Assembly: GCA_016124585.1 (NCBI GenBank)
Contig: WGNL01000017.1
Coordinates: 1-64,000 of the forward strand
DNA length: 64,000 nt
Reading direction: 5' to 3'
Source of the DNA: Bacteroidota bacterium
GTDB taxonomy: Bacteria > Bacteroidota > Bacteroidia > Chitinophagales > Saprospiraceae
In this document: positions 16,749 to 24,738 of the stretch, piece after piece
Layout: the number at the start of each line of letters is the position of its first letter
Numbering within the stretch: the first letter of the stretch is position 1
Notes under the pieces: model-generated
What the model was told of the DNA's origin: nothing
The model's input: only the letters and a program-made list of their open reading frames with translations
The model's database searches: none
Made by a program: the position numbers and the translations under genes

Positions 16749-17561
16749 TCATGCCCGTTGATGAGCAGTCATCCCACCCATCACTTTTTCCATAATCAGA
16801 ACCTTAGCCCAGCGGGGTACGGTTCTGAGCGCATTTACCAAAACGATGGAAAGCCAACCGGGCAGCACGGTAGACTTACGACCGAGTGCTTTCAAAATCG
16901 GCAGGCTTACATCACTTGCCTTCATTGAAATGGCCATTTTCAAGTTGGATCGCTCCCCAAAGCCGCTTTCGACGGGGCCAGGAGCTGCCACCAGCACATC
17001 GATACCGTAGTGTTTTAATTCAGGTGTCAGCGCTTCTGCCAATGACTGTATGTAGGCTTTGGTGGCAGCATAATGGCCCGCAAAGGGTACGCCCTGAAAA
17101 GCCACTAACGAGCTTATCAGGATGATACCGCTACGTTGTCTTTTTTTAAAAAGGGGGATAAAATGGTGTGCCAATCGGAGCACTGCCTCACAGTTTACCC
17201 GCAGCATATTCACCTCTGTTGCTAGGTCGGATTTTTCAAACAAGCCTGAAGTGCCAAAACCGGCACACGGCACCAACAGGCCAATATCCAAATCACGACT
17301 GGCTGCTATGAGGCTGCCTACACCAATTTCCAGCGACATATCAGCAGCAACTGTTATAGTTTTGATGCTGTATTTGTCATTTAGCAGTTGGCTAGTTTGC
17401 TCCAAACGCTCCTTGTTTCTTGCATTCAGTACAAGATGGATTCCTGATGCTGCCAAGTGTTCCGCCAACCCCAATCCAATGCCGGAGGTAGCGCCAGTGA
17501 CAACAGCCCAAGGGCCGTAGGCACTTTTCAACTTAGATTTTTCAGATTTTGAAAGTTCCAT
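16749..17561 (-). CDS. Short-chain dehydrogenase/reductase
   Basis: This is a classical SDR of 270 residues. It has the cofactor motif TGATSGIG near residue 20, an NAR-x-x-x-RLE sequence after beta-2 that favours NADP, and the catalytic S-Y-K set in ISSLVAFQG and YAATKAYIQSLAEAL. Sequence style resembles the fatty-acyl or ketoacyl reductase-like DltE/YqjQ group, but the substrate cannot be assigned. It is the last gene of a four-gene minus-strand operon (Crp-like, DUF3267, seven-helix protein, SDR), 17 bp after the membrane protein. Confidence 0.85.
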   Translation of the reverse strand: MELSKSEKSKLKSAYGPWAVVTGATSGIGLGLAEHLAASGIHLVLNARNKERLEQTSQLLNDKYSIKTITVAADMSLEIGVGSLIAASRDLDIGLLVPCAGFGTSGLFEKSDLATEVNMLRVNCEAVLRLAHHFIPLFKKRQRSGIILISSLVAFQGVPFAGHYAATKAYIQSLAEALTPELKHYGIDVLVAAPGPVESGFGERSNLKMAISMKASDVSLPILKALGRKSTVLPGWLSIVLVNALRTVPRWAKVLIMEKVMGGMTAHQRA

Positions 17562-17578
17562 GTTCTTTTTTGGAAGGG

Positions 17579-18358
17579 TTAGAATTTCAAAAAGGACTTA
17601 CCTGCCAGTGCCTGCACTAGCGTGAACACTGCCAACAGGCCATACATTGTTCCTACAGCCAGTGTCAGTTTTACATTTTTTAAAAAGTAAAAAGCTAGAA
17701 TCGGCAATACCTGGAGGGCATGCATGCCGATAAAATGTGAAATGCGTGGGTCACCATACTTGTAGCTCCAGTTCAGAAATGGAAGGCCAGATCCGCCATC
17801 TGGCCCACCGATGGTGTGTGTCAGGCGGGAACCCATGACAAAGCCTTCGAGGGAGAACACGACGAAAATGATGATGCCCAGGCGGATTCCCCACAGATAG
17901 TAATCGGATAGTTCTGGAAAATCATTTTTGAAAAAAAGCAGTCCGATGTAGGCTGTCCAGAACGTAACTGCAGTGGCCGCCACAGCCATCATTGAATATA
18001 AAAAACCATATAGCGGCGTACTCCGGTTGAAATGCGACAGTTGTCCCCGGCCAGCCTGCAGCGCAATGTAGGCGATTTCGAAACCGAGTAGAACGATGAT
18101 GCCCCAATTATAGGCGTTGAGGTTGGTCAATGACTGAAAATAGGGACTGTACCACGCCATTGCCCATGAGAAAAGCAGGATTGAAAGTGCAAATTTCATG
18201 GGCTTGTACCAGGCGTTTACACCCATTACCTGTATTTCGAAAGCCCTGCTAAGGATGAAAAAAATTAGGGCCAATACTAGGCAGATTACCCCAAAAACGG
18301 AGAGGGCCTCATTGCGGAGGTAGAGGTTTTCAAAAAAGTATTTTATCGACTTCAACAC
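17579..18358 (-). CDS. Seven-helix integral membrane protein, unknown function
   Basis: This 259-residue protein has about seven hydrophobic helices, for example ALSVFGVICLVLALIFFIL, FALSILLFSWAMAWY, WGIIVLLGFEIAYIALQ, MMAVAATAVTFWTAYIGLLF, LGIIIFVVFSLEGFVMG and TLAVGTMYGLLAVFTLVQAL. A conserved-looking polar loop GGPDGGSGLPFLNWSYKYGDPRISHFIGMHALQ sits between the later helices and contains two histidines that might bind metal or haem. I do not recognise a characterised family. It lies in an operon with a Crp-like regulator, a DUF3267 protein and an SDR. Confidence 0.72.
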   Translation of the reverse strand: MLKSIKYFFENLYLRNEALSVFGVICLVLALIFFILSRAFEIQVMGVNAWYKPMKFALSILLFSWAMAWYSPYFQSLTNLNAYNWGIIVLLGFEIAYIALQAGRGQLSHFNRSTPLYGFLYSMMAVAATAVTFWTAYIGLLFFKNDFPELSDYYLWGIRLGIIIFVVFSLEGFVMGSRLTHTIGGPDGGSGLPFLNWSYKYGDPRISHFIGMHALQVLPILAFYFLKNVKLTLAVGTMYGLLAVFTLVQALAGKSFLKF

Positions 18359-18412
18359 AGCTTATTTTTTTCAAAATTCGGCTGGGCACATGTAACTCGG
18401 CGATAACAAATG

Positions 18413-19051
18413 TTAAGAAATCGGCTGCACCTCTGTTTTTTTGAAAAAATAGGTACGTTTTTCCACAGCATCATCGTAGGTAACGACTTCTTCATTTTTA
18501 TGAAAACTAAAATAACTAAGCAGCCCAAAGTCACCGGAACAGCAGGCGGTGTGAGTAAAGAAAATGCCGATAATGGTGATTTGCCACAGTGGGTTTACGA
18601 GGAAAAACAGGATGAGAAGTGCCATTGAAATCACTGCAAATGGTGCCAATGCCACAACCTGAAACTCCCGCCTATTGGCTACAAAATGGTCGGCTATTGC
18701 CATGAAATAAAATTTTTTCCAGTTTACGTCATAGGAGGTTTGATCTGCTCCCTGCGAACGGTAAGCGAGCACATGGATGTACTCGTGGATAGGGATAAGC
18801 AGAAAAGCAATGAGTATACCATAGGAGAAATGGCCAAACGCATCGCCAAATTTGATGGCATTTCTGCCAGCGATTAGCCCAAATACCAGCCCTATCAGCG
18901 TCACTGCTAAAAGGTTGAAGGCGTAGTAGAGTAGAGTGAAGTTGGTGCGTTTTTTCAGGTAAGCTTGTACGAAAGGGACGATTTCCATGTGGTTGAGGGT
19001 GTCCAGTAGCACGTAACCATTTTTCTCAAGCTCAGACGGTTGTATTTTCAT
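18413..19051 (-). CDS. DUF3267 membrane protein with HExxH motif
   Basis: This 212-residue protein has about four transmembrane helices and, at the end of the second, the motif PIHEYIHVLAYR, an HExxH zincin signature typical of the DUF3267 family. A later GDFGLLSY segment could give the third metal ligand. Such proteins resemble site-2-type intramembrane proteases, but proteolysis has not been shown for the family as far as I know. It begins 4 bp after the stop of the Crp-like regulator, which implies translational coupling. Confidence 0.8.
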   Translation of the reverse strand: MKIQPSELEKNGYVLLDTLNHMEIVPFVQAYLKKRTNFTLLYYAFNLLAVTLIGLVFGLIAGRNAIKFGDAFGHFSYGILIAFLLIPIHEYIHVLAYRSQGADQTSYDVNWKKFYFMAIADHFVANRREFQVVALAPFAVISMALLILFFLVNPLWQITIIGIFFTHTACCSGDFGLLSYFSFHKNEEVVTYDDAVEKRTYFFKKTEVQPIS

Positions 19052-19055
19052 AAGC

Positions 19056-19631
19056 CTATTTTTTGAAGGTACTGCTTTTCAACCGGCTCAAATGCACTGG
19101 CGTGATACCGAGGTAGGATGCAATCATGTGCTGCGGAACCCGGTTGTGGATGTTTGGAAAAACGTTTGCAATGGTATCGTAACGCTCTTTGGGCGTGCGG
19201 GCATACTGATTCCTGATGCGGTTGTCCTGGTAAATAAAGTAGAACTCAGCTATCAGCCTGCCCATGCGGTCGCCCTGTGCAAGGTTGACATAGCCCCACT
19301 CAATGGCCTTGCGTGGCATAACGACCACCTCCATCTCCTCGATAGCTTGTAGGTAATACATCGCAGGTGTTTTCAAGAGGAAGCTAGAATAGTCGGCAAT
19401 GAACTGGTTTTCCATCGCAAAATGGATGGTGTGTTCCGTACCGTTTTTATCCAAAATGATGACCCGCAGCATACCTTGGTTGATGAAAAAAATCTCGTTG
19501 GGAACGATATCCGGCCTGCTCAGGACTTCCTGTTTTTTAAAGGTTTGGAGATGGCAATTTTTCAACAAGCCTTTCATTTCTTCATCGGAAATTACAATCA
19601 TTTGGCGGATGGCGACGATGAGTTGTTCCAT
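19056..19631 (-). CDS. Crp/Fnr-family transcriptional regulator
   Basis: The 191-residue protein has an N-terminal cyclic-nucleotide-binding-like beta roll (EVLSRPDIVPNEIFFINQGMLRVIILDKNGTEHTIHF) and a C-terminal helix-turn-helix (RVPQHMIASYLGITPVHLSRLK). There are no cysteines placed as in Fnr, so oxygen sensing by an FeS cluster is unlikely. The ATG at 19631 is preferred to an upstream TTG. It is the first gene of the operon with DUF3267, the seven-helix protein and the SDR, and probably controls them. A divergent lipoprotein gene starts 233 bp away. Confidence 0.85.
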   Translation of the reverse strand: MEQLIVAIRQMIVISDEEMKGLLKNCHLQTFKKQEVLSRPDIVPNEIFFINQGMLRVIILDKNGTEHTIHFAMENQFIADYSSFLLKTPAMYYLQAIEEMEVVVMPRKAIEWGYVNLAQGDRMGRLIAEFYFIYQDNRIRNQYARTPKERYDTIANVFPNIHNRVPQHMIASYLGITPVHLSRLKSSTFKK

Positions 19632-19864
19632 GATTTCTTTAGTGTGAAAAACATAAACAAGGCTGGGCAAAACCTGTTTAGGCCTTTTCAAAAATTCAAA
19701 GTACCAACCATTTTATCGAAAGCCCATCCAACGAGAAAGTATCTAGGAATTCGCAGATTGCAACATGGCGAGCTTAAAACATTTTCTTCAACAAATTGAG
19801 TGACCTCACCCGGCTAGACTGTCATTTAGTCAAACATCATTTCAAACCAATAAAATTAGGCAAA

Positions 19865-20545
19865 ATGAAAAAGCTCATATTTTTCGCAGGTCTGCTGCTT
19901 GTATTCACAGCCTGCAACAACGAAAAAAACGAAACTACTGATACGGATGACGACGACGCTGGAATCGTCGAAGAGACACAGGTTGAAGAAAATCCCAACC
20001 AGACCGACCTCGACTTCAACGTGGCACTTGACGCATTTCGCAAGAAAGATTTTGCAACGGCAGCCAAATACATTGAAACAGCCATCACAGACTTGAAGAC
20101 GGAAGACACCACCACGGATGCCAAAGGCAAAGCGCAGTTGGCTGCCACCGTGGAAAACCTAAACGAACTTGCGGCCAAAGTAAATAGTGGTCAAGTAAAG
20201 GATGAAGCGGAACTGAGGGAACTATATGCCCAAGTGGACATGATGACCTCGCACCACTTTTTCGTATTAACCGAAGAGTATGCCGTAAATGCCCCTGAAA
20301 GATCAGAAGGTACCCTCAAAAAAGCGGGTGAAAGACTGGAACGTGCCGAGAAGAAACTAGACGGCGAGGCAAAAGATGAATGCCGAAGCCTTTCTGCCGA
20401 CTTGAAATCCTTCCAAAACAGAGCCGATAAGGAAACGCTGAAAATCGGCGATGTGGCAGGTGCACAAGCTGGCAAAGTCTTCAACTGGATTAAAAAACAT
20501 GCGGAGAAAATGGGCATAAAACCACCCAAGGAAGCAGTGTATTGA
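19865..20545 (+). CDS. Lipoprotein with helical, coiled-coil-like body
   Basis: The 226-residue product starts MKKLIFFAGLLLVFTACNNE, with the lipobox FTAC giving a lipid-anchored cysteine at residue 17. An acidic linker (TDTDDDDAGIVEE) follows. The remainder is charged and helical, with TPR-like text (DFNVALDAFRKKDFATAAKYIETAITDL). I recognise no named family. The ATG at 19865 is chosen because it places the signal peptide at the N-terminus. A GC-rich hairpin terminator follows its stop. Confidence 0.75.
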   Translation: MKKLIFFAGLLLVFTACNNEKNETTDTDDDDAGIVEETQVEENPNQTDLDFNVALDAFRKKDFATAAKYIETAITDLKTEDTTTDAKGKAQLAATVENLNELAAKVNSGQVKDEAELRELYAQVDMMTSHHFFVLTEEYAVNAPERSEGTLKKAGERLERAEKKLDGEAKDECRSLSADLKSFQNRADKETLKIGDVAGAQAGKVFNWIKKHAEKMGIKPPKEAVY

Positions 20546-20564
20546 TGCAACTGATTATTCCTGC

Positions 20565-20599
20565 AAGCTGCGCTTTATGGAAATGAAGCGCAGCTTTTT
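20565..20599 (+). terminator. Rho-independent terminator
   Basis: AAGCTGCGCTT (20565-20575) pairs perfectly with AAGCGCAGCTT (20586-20596) across a 10-base loop and is followed by further T residues. It lies 20 bp after the stop of the lipoprotein gene. Confidence 0.8.
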
Positions 20600-20639
20600 C
20601 CTTTCACCAAAATAAAATTCAACAACTAAAACCATTGTC

Positions 20640-21155
20640 ATGGAAAAGCTAATTTTCTTTATACCTATACTTTTTGCCACCCTTGTCGCATGGTCGCAGC
20701 CCGGATATGATGTGGTGGAAGCGCCCCATTGGCTGAACAAAAAATTTATCAATGCCTATACCATCAATATCACAGGTACCACGCCAGATGATTTGGCGCA
20801 GGCTTGGTCTGCCGTTTTACTGAAAGCAGGTGGGCAAAAAATCAAGCCACTGGACAGTGAAGTGTACTACTGTGAAAATGTGAGCTTCCCTACCTTGAGC
20901 GCACAACCATTTGAGGTATTTTTCCAAACTTATGGCGACGGGGCTACTAGTGCTTACCTCACGGTTTGGCTGAAACAGGGCGATAAATTTTTGGCAACGA
21001 AGAATGATGAACAGTCAATTAACCCCATTTCCAGATTGCTGATTCAGTTTTCATTTGACCACGAAGACCAGTTGAAGGCCCAGATAAGGAAGGATAATAA
21101 TTTACGTGGCGATGAACTGCTTGCACCTGAAAAACTCAAAAACAGCAAGGGTTGA
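20640..21155 (+). CDS. Small secreted protein, unknown function
   Basis: The 171-residue protein has a cleavable-looking signal peptide (MEKLIFFIPILFATLVAWSQ) followed by a globular body without further membrane segments. The text is rich in aromatic and beta-prone residues (NAYTINITGTTPDDLAQAWSAVL, EVYYCENVSF, PFEVFFQTYG, TSAYLTVWLKQGDKFL). I recognise no family. An HdeD-like gene starts 41 bp downstream, so the two and the next genes may form one transcription unit starting after the terminator at 20565. Confidence 0.65.
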   Translation: MEKLIFFIPILFATLVAWSQPGYDVVEAPHWLNKKFINAYTINITGTTPDDLAQAWSAVLLKAGGQKIKPLDSEVYYCENVSFPTLSAQPFEVFFQTYGDGATSAYLTVWLKQGDKFLATKNDEQSINPISRLLIQFSFDHEDQLKAQIRKDNNLRGDELLAPEKLKNSKG

Positions 21156-21196
21156 CACTGTCACCCTACAAACATTCAGCAATCAAACCTAAAATA

Positions 21197-21739
21197 ATGG
21201 AAATTTCAAGTATTGTCAATTGGAGGCTTCTAGCCTTGAAAGGCGTTTTTATCCTGATTGCAGGCATGCTGGCCTTTTTTTTCCCAGTAGGAGCCATGGA
21301 GACGCTGGCAATTTATCTTGCCATTTTGATGGGATTGGGCGGCATCGCCATGTTGGTATTTTCTTCCCGAAATTTGGGTGGTACACTCAGGGGTTTGCTC
21401 ATTTTAGAAGGGATATTTGACATTGCAATGGCCTTGCTCATTGTATTTTTTCCATTAAAATCCGCCGAAATCATCACCATCATGCTTGGGGTCTGGTTCA
21501 TTGTTAACGGCCTGTTCCAATTGCTGAACTTCAACTACAACCGCAAAGCTGGGCTGCCTTGGAAAAAGCAGTTCGTGAACGGTCTCATTACCTTCTTGCT
21601 CGGTTTGATGATTAGTTTCAACCCATTTGCTGGGATATATTCCTTGGCACTCATATTTGGCATCGCAGCAACTTTTTTTGGAGTTCTTTTGATTTCCATT
21701 GCATTCGATTTGCGCAAGCAAGCATTTAAATCAAAATAA
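21197..21739 (+). CDS. HdeD/DUF308-family membrane protein
   Basis: This is a 180-residue protein with six predicted helices in three similar hairpins, the DUF308 (HdeD) pattern: LLALKGVFILIAGMLAFFFPVGAMETL, IYLAILMGLGGIAMLVF, LLILEGIFDIAMALLIVFFPLKSAEIIT, and so on. Each unit carries the xG-x(n)-FFP signature. HdeD is linked to acid resistance in E. coli, but the general role of the family is unclear. The ATG at 21197 is preferred to a TTG at 21152. Confidence 0.85.
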   Translation: MEISSIVNWRLLALKGVFILIAGMLAFFFPVGAMETLAIYLAILMGLGGIAMLVFSSRNLGGTLRGLLILEGIFDIAMALLIVFFPLKSAEIITIMLGVWFIVNGLFQLLNFNYNRKAGLPWKKQFVNGLITFLLGLMISFNPFAGIYSLALIFGIAATFFGVLLISIAFDLRKQAFKSK

Positions 21740-21751
21740 GGAAGCAAAAAA

Positions 21752-21937
21752 ATGAAACCTTTAAGCGAGAGCAATCGACAAAAACTGGCCTACCTTGCCA
21801 TTGCAGTGGTGAGTTTAGCCTCCATCTTAGCGTATACCTTGGAAAGTTGGCGCTGGGGCGCAACCATTGTAGGCATTGGTTTTCTATTGATTGGCCTTAT
21901 GATTTTTTTCAGTCCAAAAGATGATGCGAACGAATAA
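21752..21937 (+). CDS. Two-helix membrane microprotein
   Basis: This 61-residue protein has two hydrophobic helices (YLAIAVVSLASILAYTL and WGATIVGIGFLLIGLMIFF) and a polar, acidic tail. It starts 12 bp after the HdeD-like gene. Its end overlaps or abuts the start of the peptidase gene, suggesting coupling. I recognise no family. Its length and compact placement between two real genes support it being coding. Confidence 0.6.
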   Translation: MKPLSESNRQKLAYLAIAVVSLASILAYTLESWRWGATIVGIGFLLIGLMIFFSPKDDANE

Positions 21938-21947
21938 ACTCCTTCGG

Positions 21948-23810
21948 ATGAATGTTTCAGTCAAACTGATTCTCTTTTTTTTATTGGCAAATTTTTTCCT
22001 TGCTGCGCAAAACGGCCTCCCGATCCCTCGCAACGTGCAACCTGCATTTGACAAAGGCACCCGTAGCCCATCTGGGCAGCCAGGCAAAAACTATTGGCAG
22101 AATTTTGCTGCTTATGACCTAAACATCAATTTCACCCCTGCCACTCGGCTGGTTAGTGGCACGGTGGATATTGTTTACACCAACAACAGCCCTGATACAC
22201 TTCGCAAAATCCACTTCAAGCTTTACCCCAATATTTATCAAAAAGGTGCTCCCCGAATGACGCCCTTCCATCCCAAAGACATTGGCGAAGGTATGTCCAT
22301 CGAAAAAATTACTGTGAACGGAGAGGTGCAGGATGCAGGTAGGGCAAGGGCCCAGGGCACGGAGATGGATTTGCCGATTCAGCCGCTGGCACCGAAATCG
22401 CAGGCTCGTTTTTCCATTGATTTTTCTTACAAACTCAATGAAGGCTCGCACCAGCGCACTGGTGAAATCGAGGCGGGCGCTTATTTCATCGCCTATTTTT
22501 TTCCAAGAATCGCCGTGTACGACGATGTGGATGGCTGGAACACCAACCCCTACCTCGGCACGCAGGAGTTTTACAACGATTTCTGTGATTTCAAAGCAGA
22601 CATTACCGTGCCGAAAGGTTACGTGGTTTGGGCAACGGGTGACCTGAAGAACGGCAACGAAGTGCTGTCCCCCGTCATTTACCAGCGGCTCACCAGGGCA
22701 GCGAACAGGGATGATTTCGTCAACATCATTGACAGCACCGACCTGCAAATGGGCAATGTGACAGCACCCTACCCCACCAATACCTTCAGGTTTGAGGCGA
22801 AGGATGTGACCGACTTCGTATTTGCCACCAGCAACCACTACCTCTGGCAGTCCACAAGCCTCGTGGTGGACAAAAGCACAGGTCGCCGCACGAGGGTAGA
22901 TGCCGTTTTCAACCCAAAACACCAAGACTATTTTCGGGTGCTAGGCGATGCCCGCAAAACGGTGGAGTACATGAGCTTCCGCTTCCCAAAATGGCCCTTC
23001 CCCTACCCTCACGAAACGGTCTTCGATGGGCTTGACCAAATGGAATACCCGATGATGGTGAACGACAATCCAGTGGAGGACGTGGCAGAGAGCATCGAAC
23101 TGACCGACCACGAGATTTTTCATACGATGTTCCCATTCTACATGGGCATAAACGAGACGAAATACGGCTGGATGGACGAGGGCTGGGCGACTATTGGTGA
23201 GTGGCTCATTTCTACGATGATTGATTCCACCATCGTGGACGAATATGGCGTTGAGCGATATGAAAAATCGGCAGGTTCTGAACTGGACTTGCCCATTGTC
23301 ACCCTCAGCACCCAGCAATCTGGCATGCCTTTTTTCACCAATTCCTACCCAAAACCTGCGATGGGATACCTTTTCATTAAGGATATGCTTGGCGACGAAC
23401 TTTTCACCAAAGCACTCCACCACTACATTGAAACCTGGCATGGTAAGCACCCCCTGCCCAACGATTTTTTCAATTGCATGAACGCTGGCGCTGGCCGTGA
23501 CATGAACTGGTTTTGGAAGGCTTGGTTTTTTGAAAATGGCGTCCCGGATTTAGCTATCGGCAAGGTGTCCTCCAAGCAAATCACCATAGAGAACAAGGGC
23601 GGCAAGCCCGTGCCGATTGATTTGTCGGTGCAATTTTCGGATGGAACGACGACAGCCATCCACCGCAGCATCGCTGTTTGGGAAAAGGGCGACAAGTCAG
23701 TGAACATTCCGCTTCCCATCAAAAAAGAAGTGGTGAAAATTACCCTTGGCAGCACCTACACACCTGATGTGGACAAGCTGGACAATCTTTGGGAAAAAGG
23801 CAAAAACTGA
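21948..23810 (+). CDS. Secreted M1-like zinc metallopeptidase
   Basis: From the ATG at 21948 the product has 620 residues and a signal peptide (LILFFLLANFFLAAQ). An in-frame ATG at 21921, overlapping the previous gene by 17 bp, is an alternative. The aminopeptidase-like N-terminal beta domain (YDLNINFTPATRLVSGTVDIVY) is followed by the zinc motif HEIFH, then 18 residues, then E in WMDEGWATIGE, which is the gluzincin M1 pattern. The usual GAMEN exopeptidase motif is replaced by DQMEYPMMV, so substrate choice may differ from typical aminopeptidases. The product is likely periplasmic or surface-exposed. The active-site tyrosine could not be assigned with certainty. Confidence 0.88.
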   Translation: MNVSVKLILFFLLANFFLAAQNGLPIPRNVQPAFDKGTRSPSGQPGKNYWQNFAAYDLNINFTPATRLVSGTVDIVYTNNSPDTLRKIHFKLYPNIYQKGAPRMTPFHPKDIGEGMSIEKITVNGEVQDAGRARAQGTEMDLPIQPLAPKSQARFSIDFSYKLNEGSHQRTGEIEAGAYFIAYFFPRIAVYDDVDGWNTNPYLGTQEFYNDFCDFKADITVPKGYVVWATGDLKNGNEVLSPVIYQRLTRAANRDDFVNIIDSTDLQMGNVTAPYPTNTFRFEAKDVTDFVFATSNHYLWQSTSLVVDKSTGRRTRVDAVFNPKHQDYFRVLGDARKTVEYMSFRFPKWPFPYPHETVFDGLDQMEYPMMVNDNPVEDVAESIELTDHEIFHTMFPFYMGINETKYGWMDEGWATIGEWLISTMIDSTIVDEYGVERYEKSAGSELDLPIVTLSTQQSGMPFFTNSYPKPAMGYLFIKDMLGDELFTKALHHYIETWHGKHPLPNDFFNCMNAGAGRDMNWFWKAWFFENGVPDLAIGKVSSKQITIENKGGKPVPIDLSVQFSDGTTTAIHRSIAVWEKGDKSVNIPLPIKKEVVKITLGSTYTPDVDKLDNLWEKGKN

Positions 23811-23874
23811 AAAAGTTCTTCAAATTAAAGTGACTTTTCATGGGAGCGTTTTCCTTTATAGAAATGACTTACTC

Positions 23875-24687
23875 ATGAAAAATCTCCATTTCCTTTTCAT
23901 TTTATCAGGCTTTTCACTCGCCTCCTGCGGCAATGTTTCCAATGAAAAACCTGCTCCCCCCGCTACTACCGAAGCCATGCCAACAACTGCCCCGGCTGAG
24001 CCAGATTACAAATTGGTTCCCTTCGAAAAATCGAACGAATTCGCCGATGCGAAGCTGGAAAGCATGACCTACAAAAAAGGCAAGTTCAGCTTCAAGTACA
24101 GCGGCGTGGGCTACAAGCTCGGCGACCAAACCCCCGATGCCACCTCAAAAATGTGCGCCAACTCCGCCAAAGGCCAGCACATCCACCTCATCGTGGATGA
24201 CCAGCCTTACGTCGCTGAGTACACACCTGATTTCGAGCTGGCTATCCCCGACGGAGAGCACACCATCGTTGCATTCCTCAGCCGCTCCTACCATGAGAGC
24301 ATCAAGAAAGGCAAAGCTTTTATCGCCAAAAAAGTGATGGTTAAAGATGGTAGCATCACCAAAAGCGAGGAAATCAAAGAGCCAATGTTGATTTACAGCC
24401 GCCCGAAAGGTGACTACGTGGGCAAAGCTGAAACTGAAAAGGTAATGCTGGATTTCTTCCTACTTAATGCCACACTTGGGCAGGACTACAAGATTTTTGT
24501 CAATGTGAATCATCTGAAAAACTTCACTATTGATGATTGGCAACCTTATTATCTTGAAGGCTTACCGATGGGTGAAAACATAGTCAAACTTACCCTGATT
24601 GATAAAAACGGAGACCCAGTGGACTCTAAGTTCAACCCGGTAGAACGTTCGTTCAACTTAAGAGCAGATCCTACGGCTTCCAAATAG
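23875..24687 (+). CDS. Conserved lipoprotein of unknown function
   Basis: The 270-residue product starts MKNLHFLFILSGFSLASCGN, with a lipobox (LASC). A Pro/Ala/Thr-rich linker follows, then a globular part with the segments KGQHIHLIVDDQPYVAEY, PDGEHTIVAFLSRSYHES and LDFFLLNATLG. I recall similar proteins in other Bacteroidota carrying the label 'phosphopeptide-binding', but I see nothing that supports that activity. The ATG at 23875 is chosen for the signal peptide. A strong terminator follows. Confidence 0.72.
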   Translation: MKNLHFLFILSGFSLASCGNVSNEKPAPPATTEAMPTTAPAEPDYKLVPFEKSNEFADAKLESMTYKKGKFSFKYSGVGYKLGDQTPDATSKMCANSAKGQHIHLIVDDQPYVAEYTPDFELAIPDGEHTIVAFLSRSYHESIKKGKAFIAKKVMVKDGSITKSEEIKEPMLIYSRPKGDYVGKAETEKVMLDFFLLNATLGQDYKIFVNVNHLKNFTIDDWQPYYLEGLPMGENIVKLTLIDKNGDPVDSKFNPVERSFNLRADPTASK

Positions 24688-24699
24688 TAAGCATTAGTG

Positions 24700-24738
24700 A
24701 AAACATCGGTGTGATTTAGAATCACACCGATGTTTTTT
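24700..24738. terminator. Bidirectional rho-independent terminator
   Basis: AAAACATCGGTGTGATT (24700-24716) pairs perfectly with AATCACACCGATGTTTT (24720-24736) around TAG, a 17-bp stem flanked by A and T runs. It lies between two convergent genes and can serve both. Confidence 0.88.
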
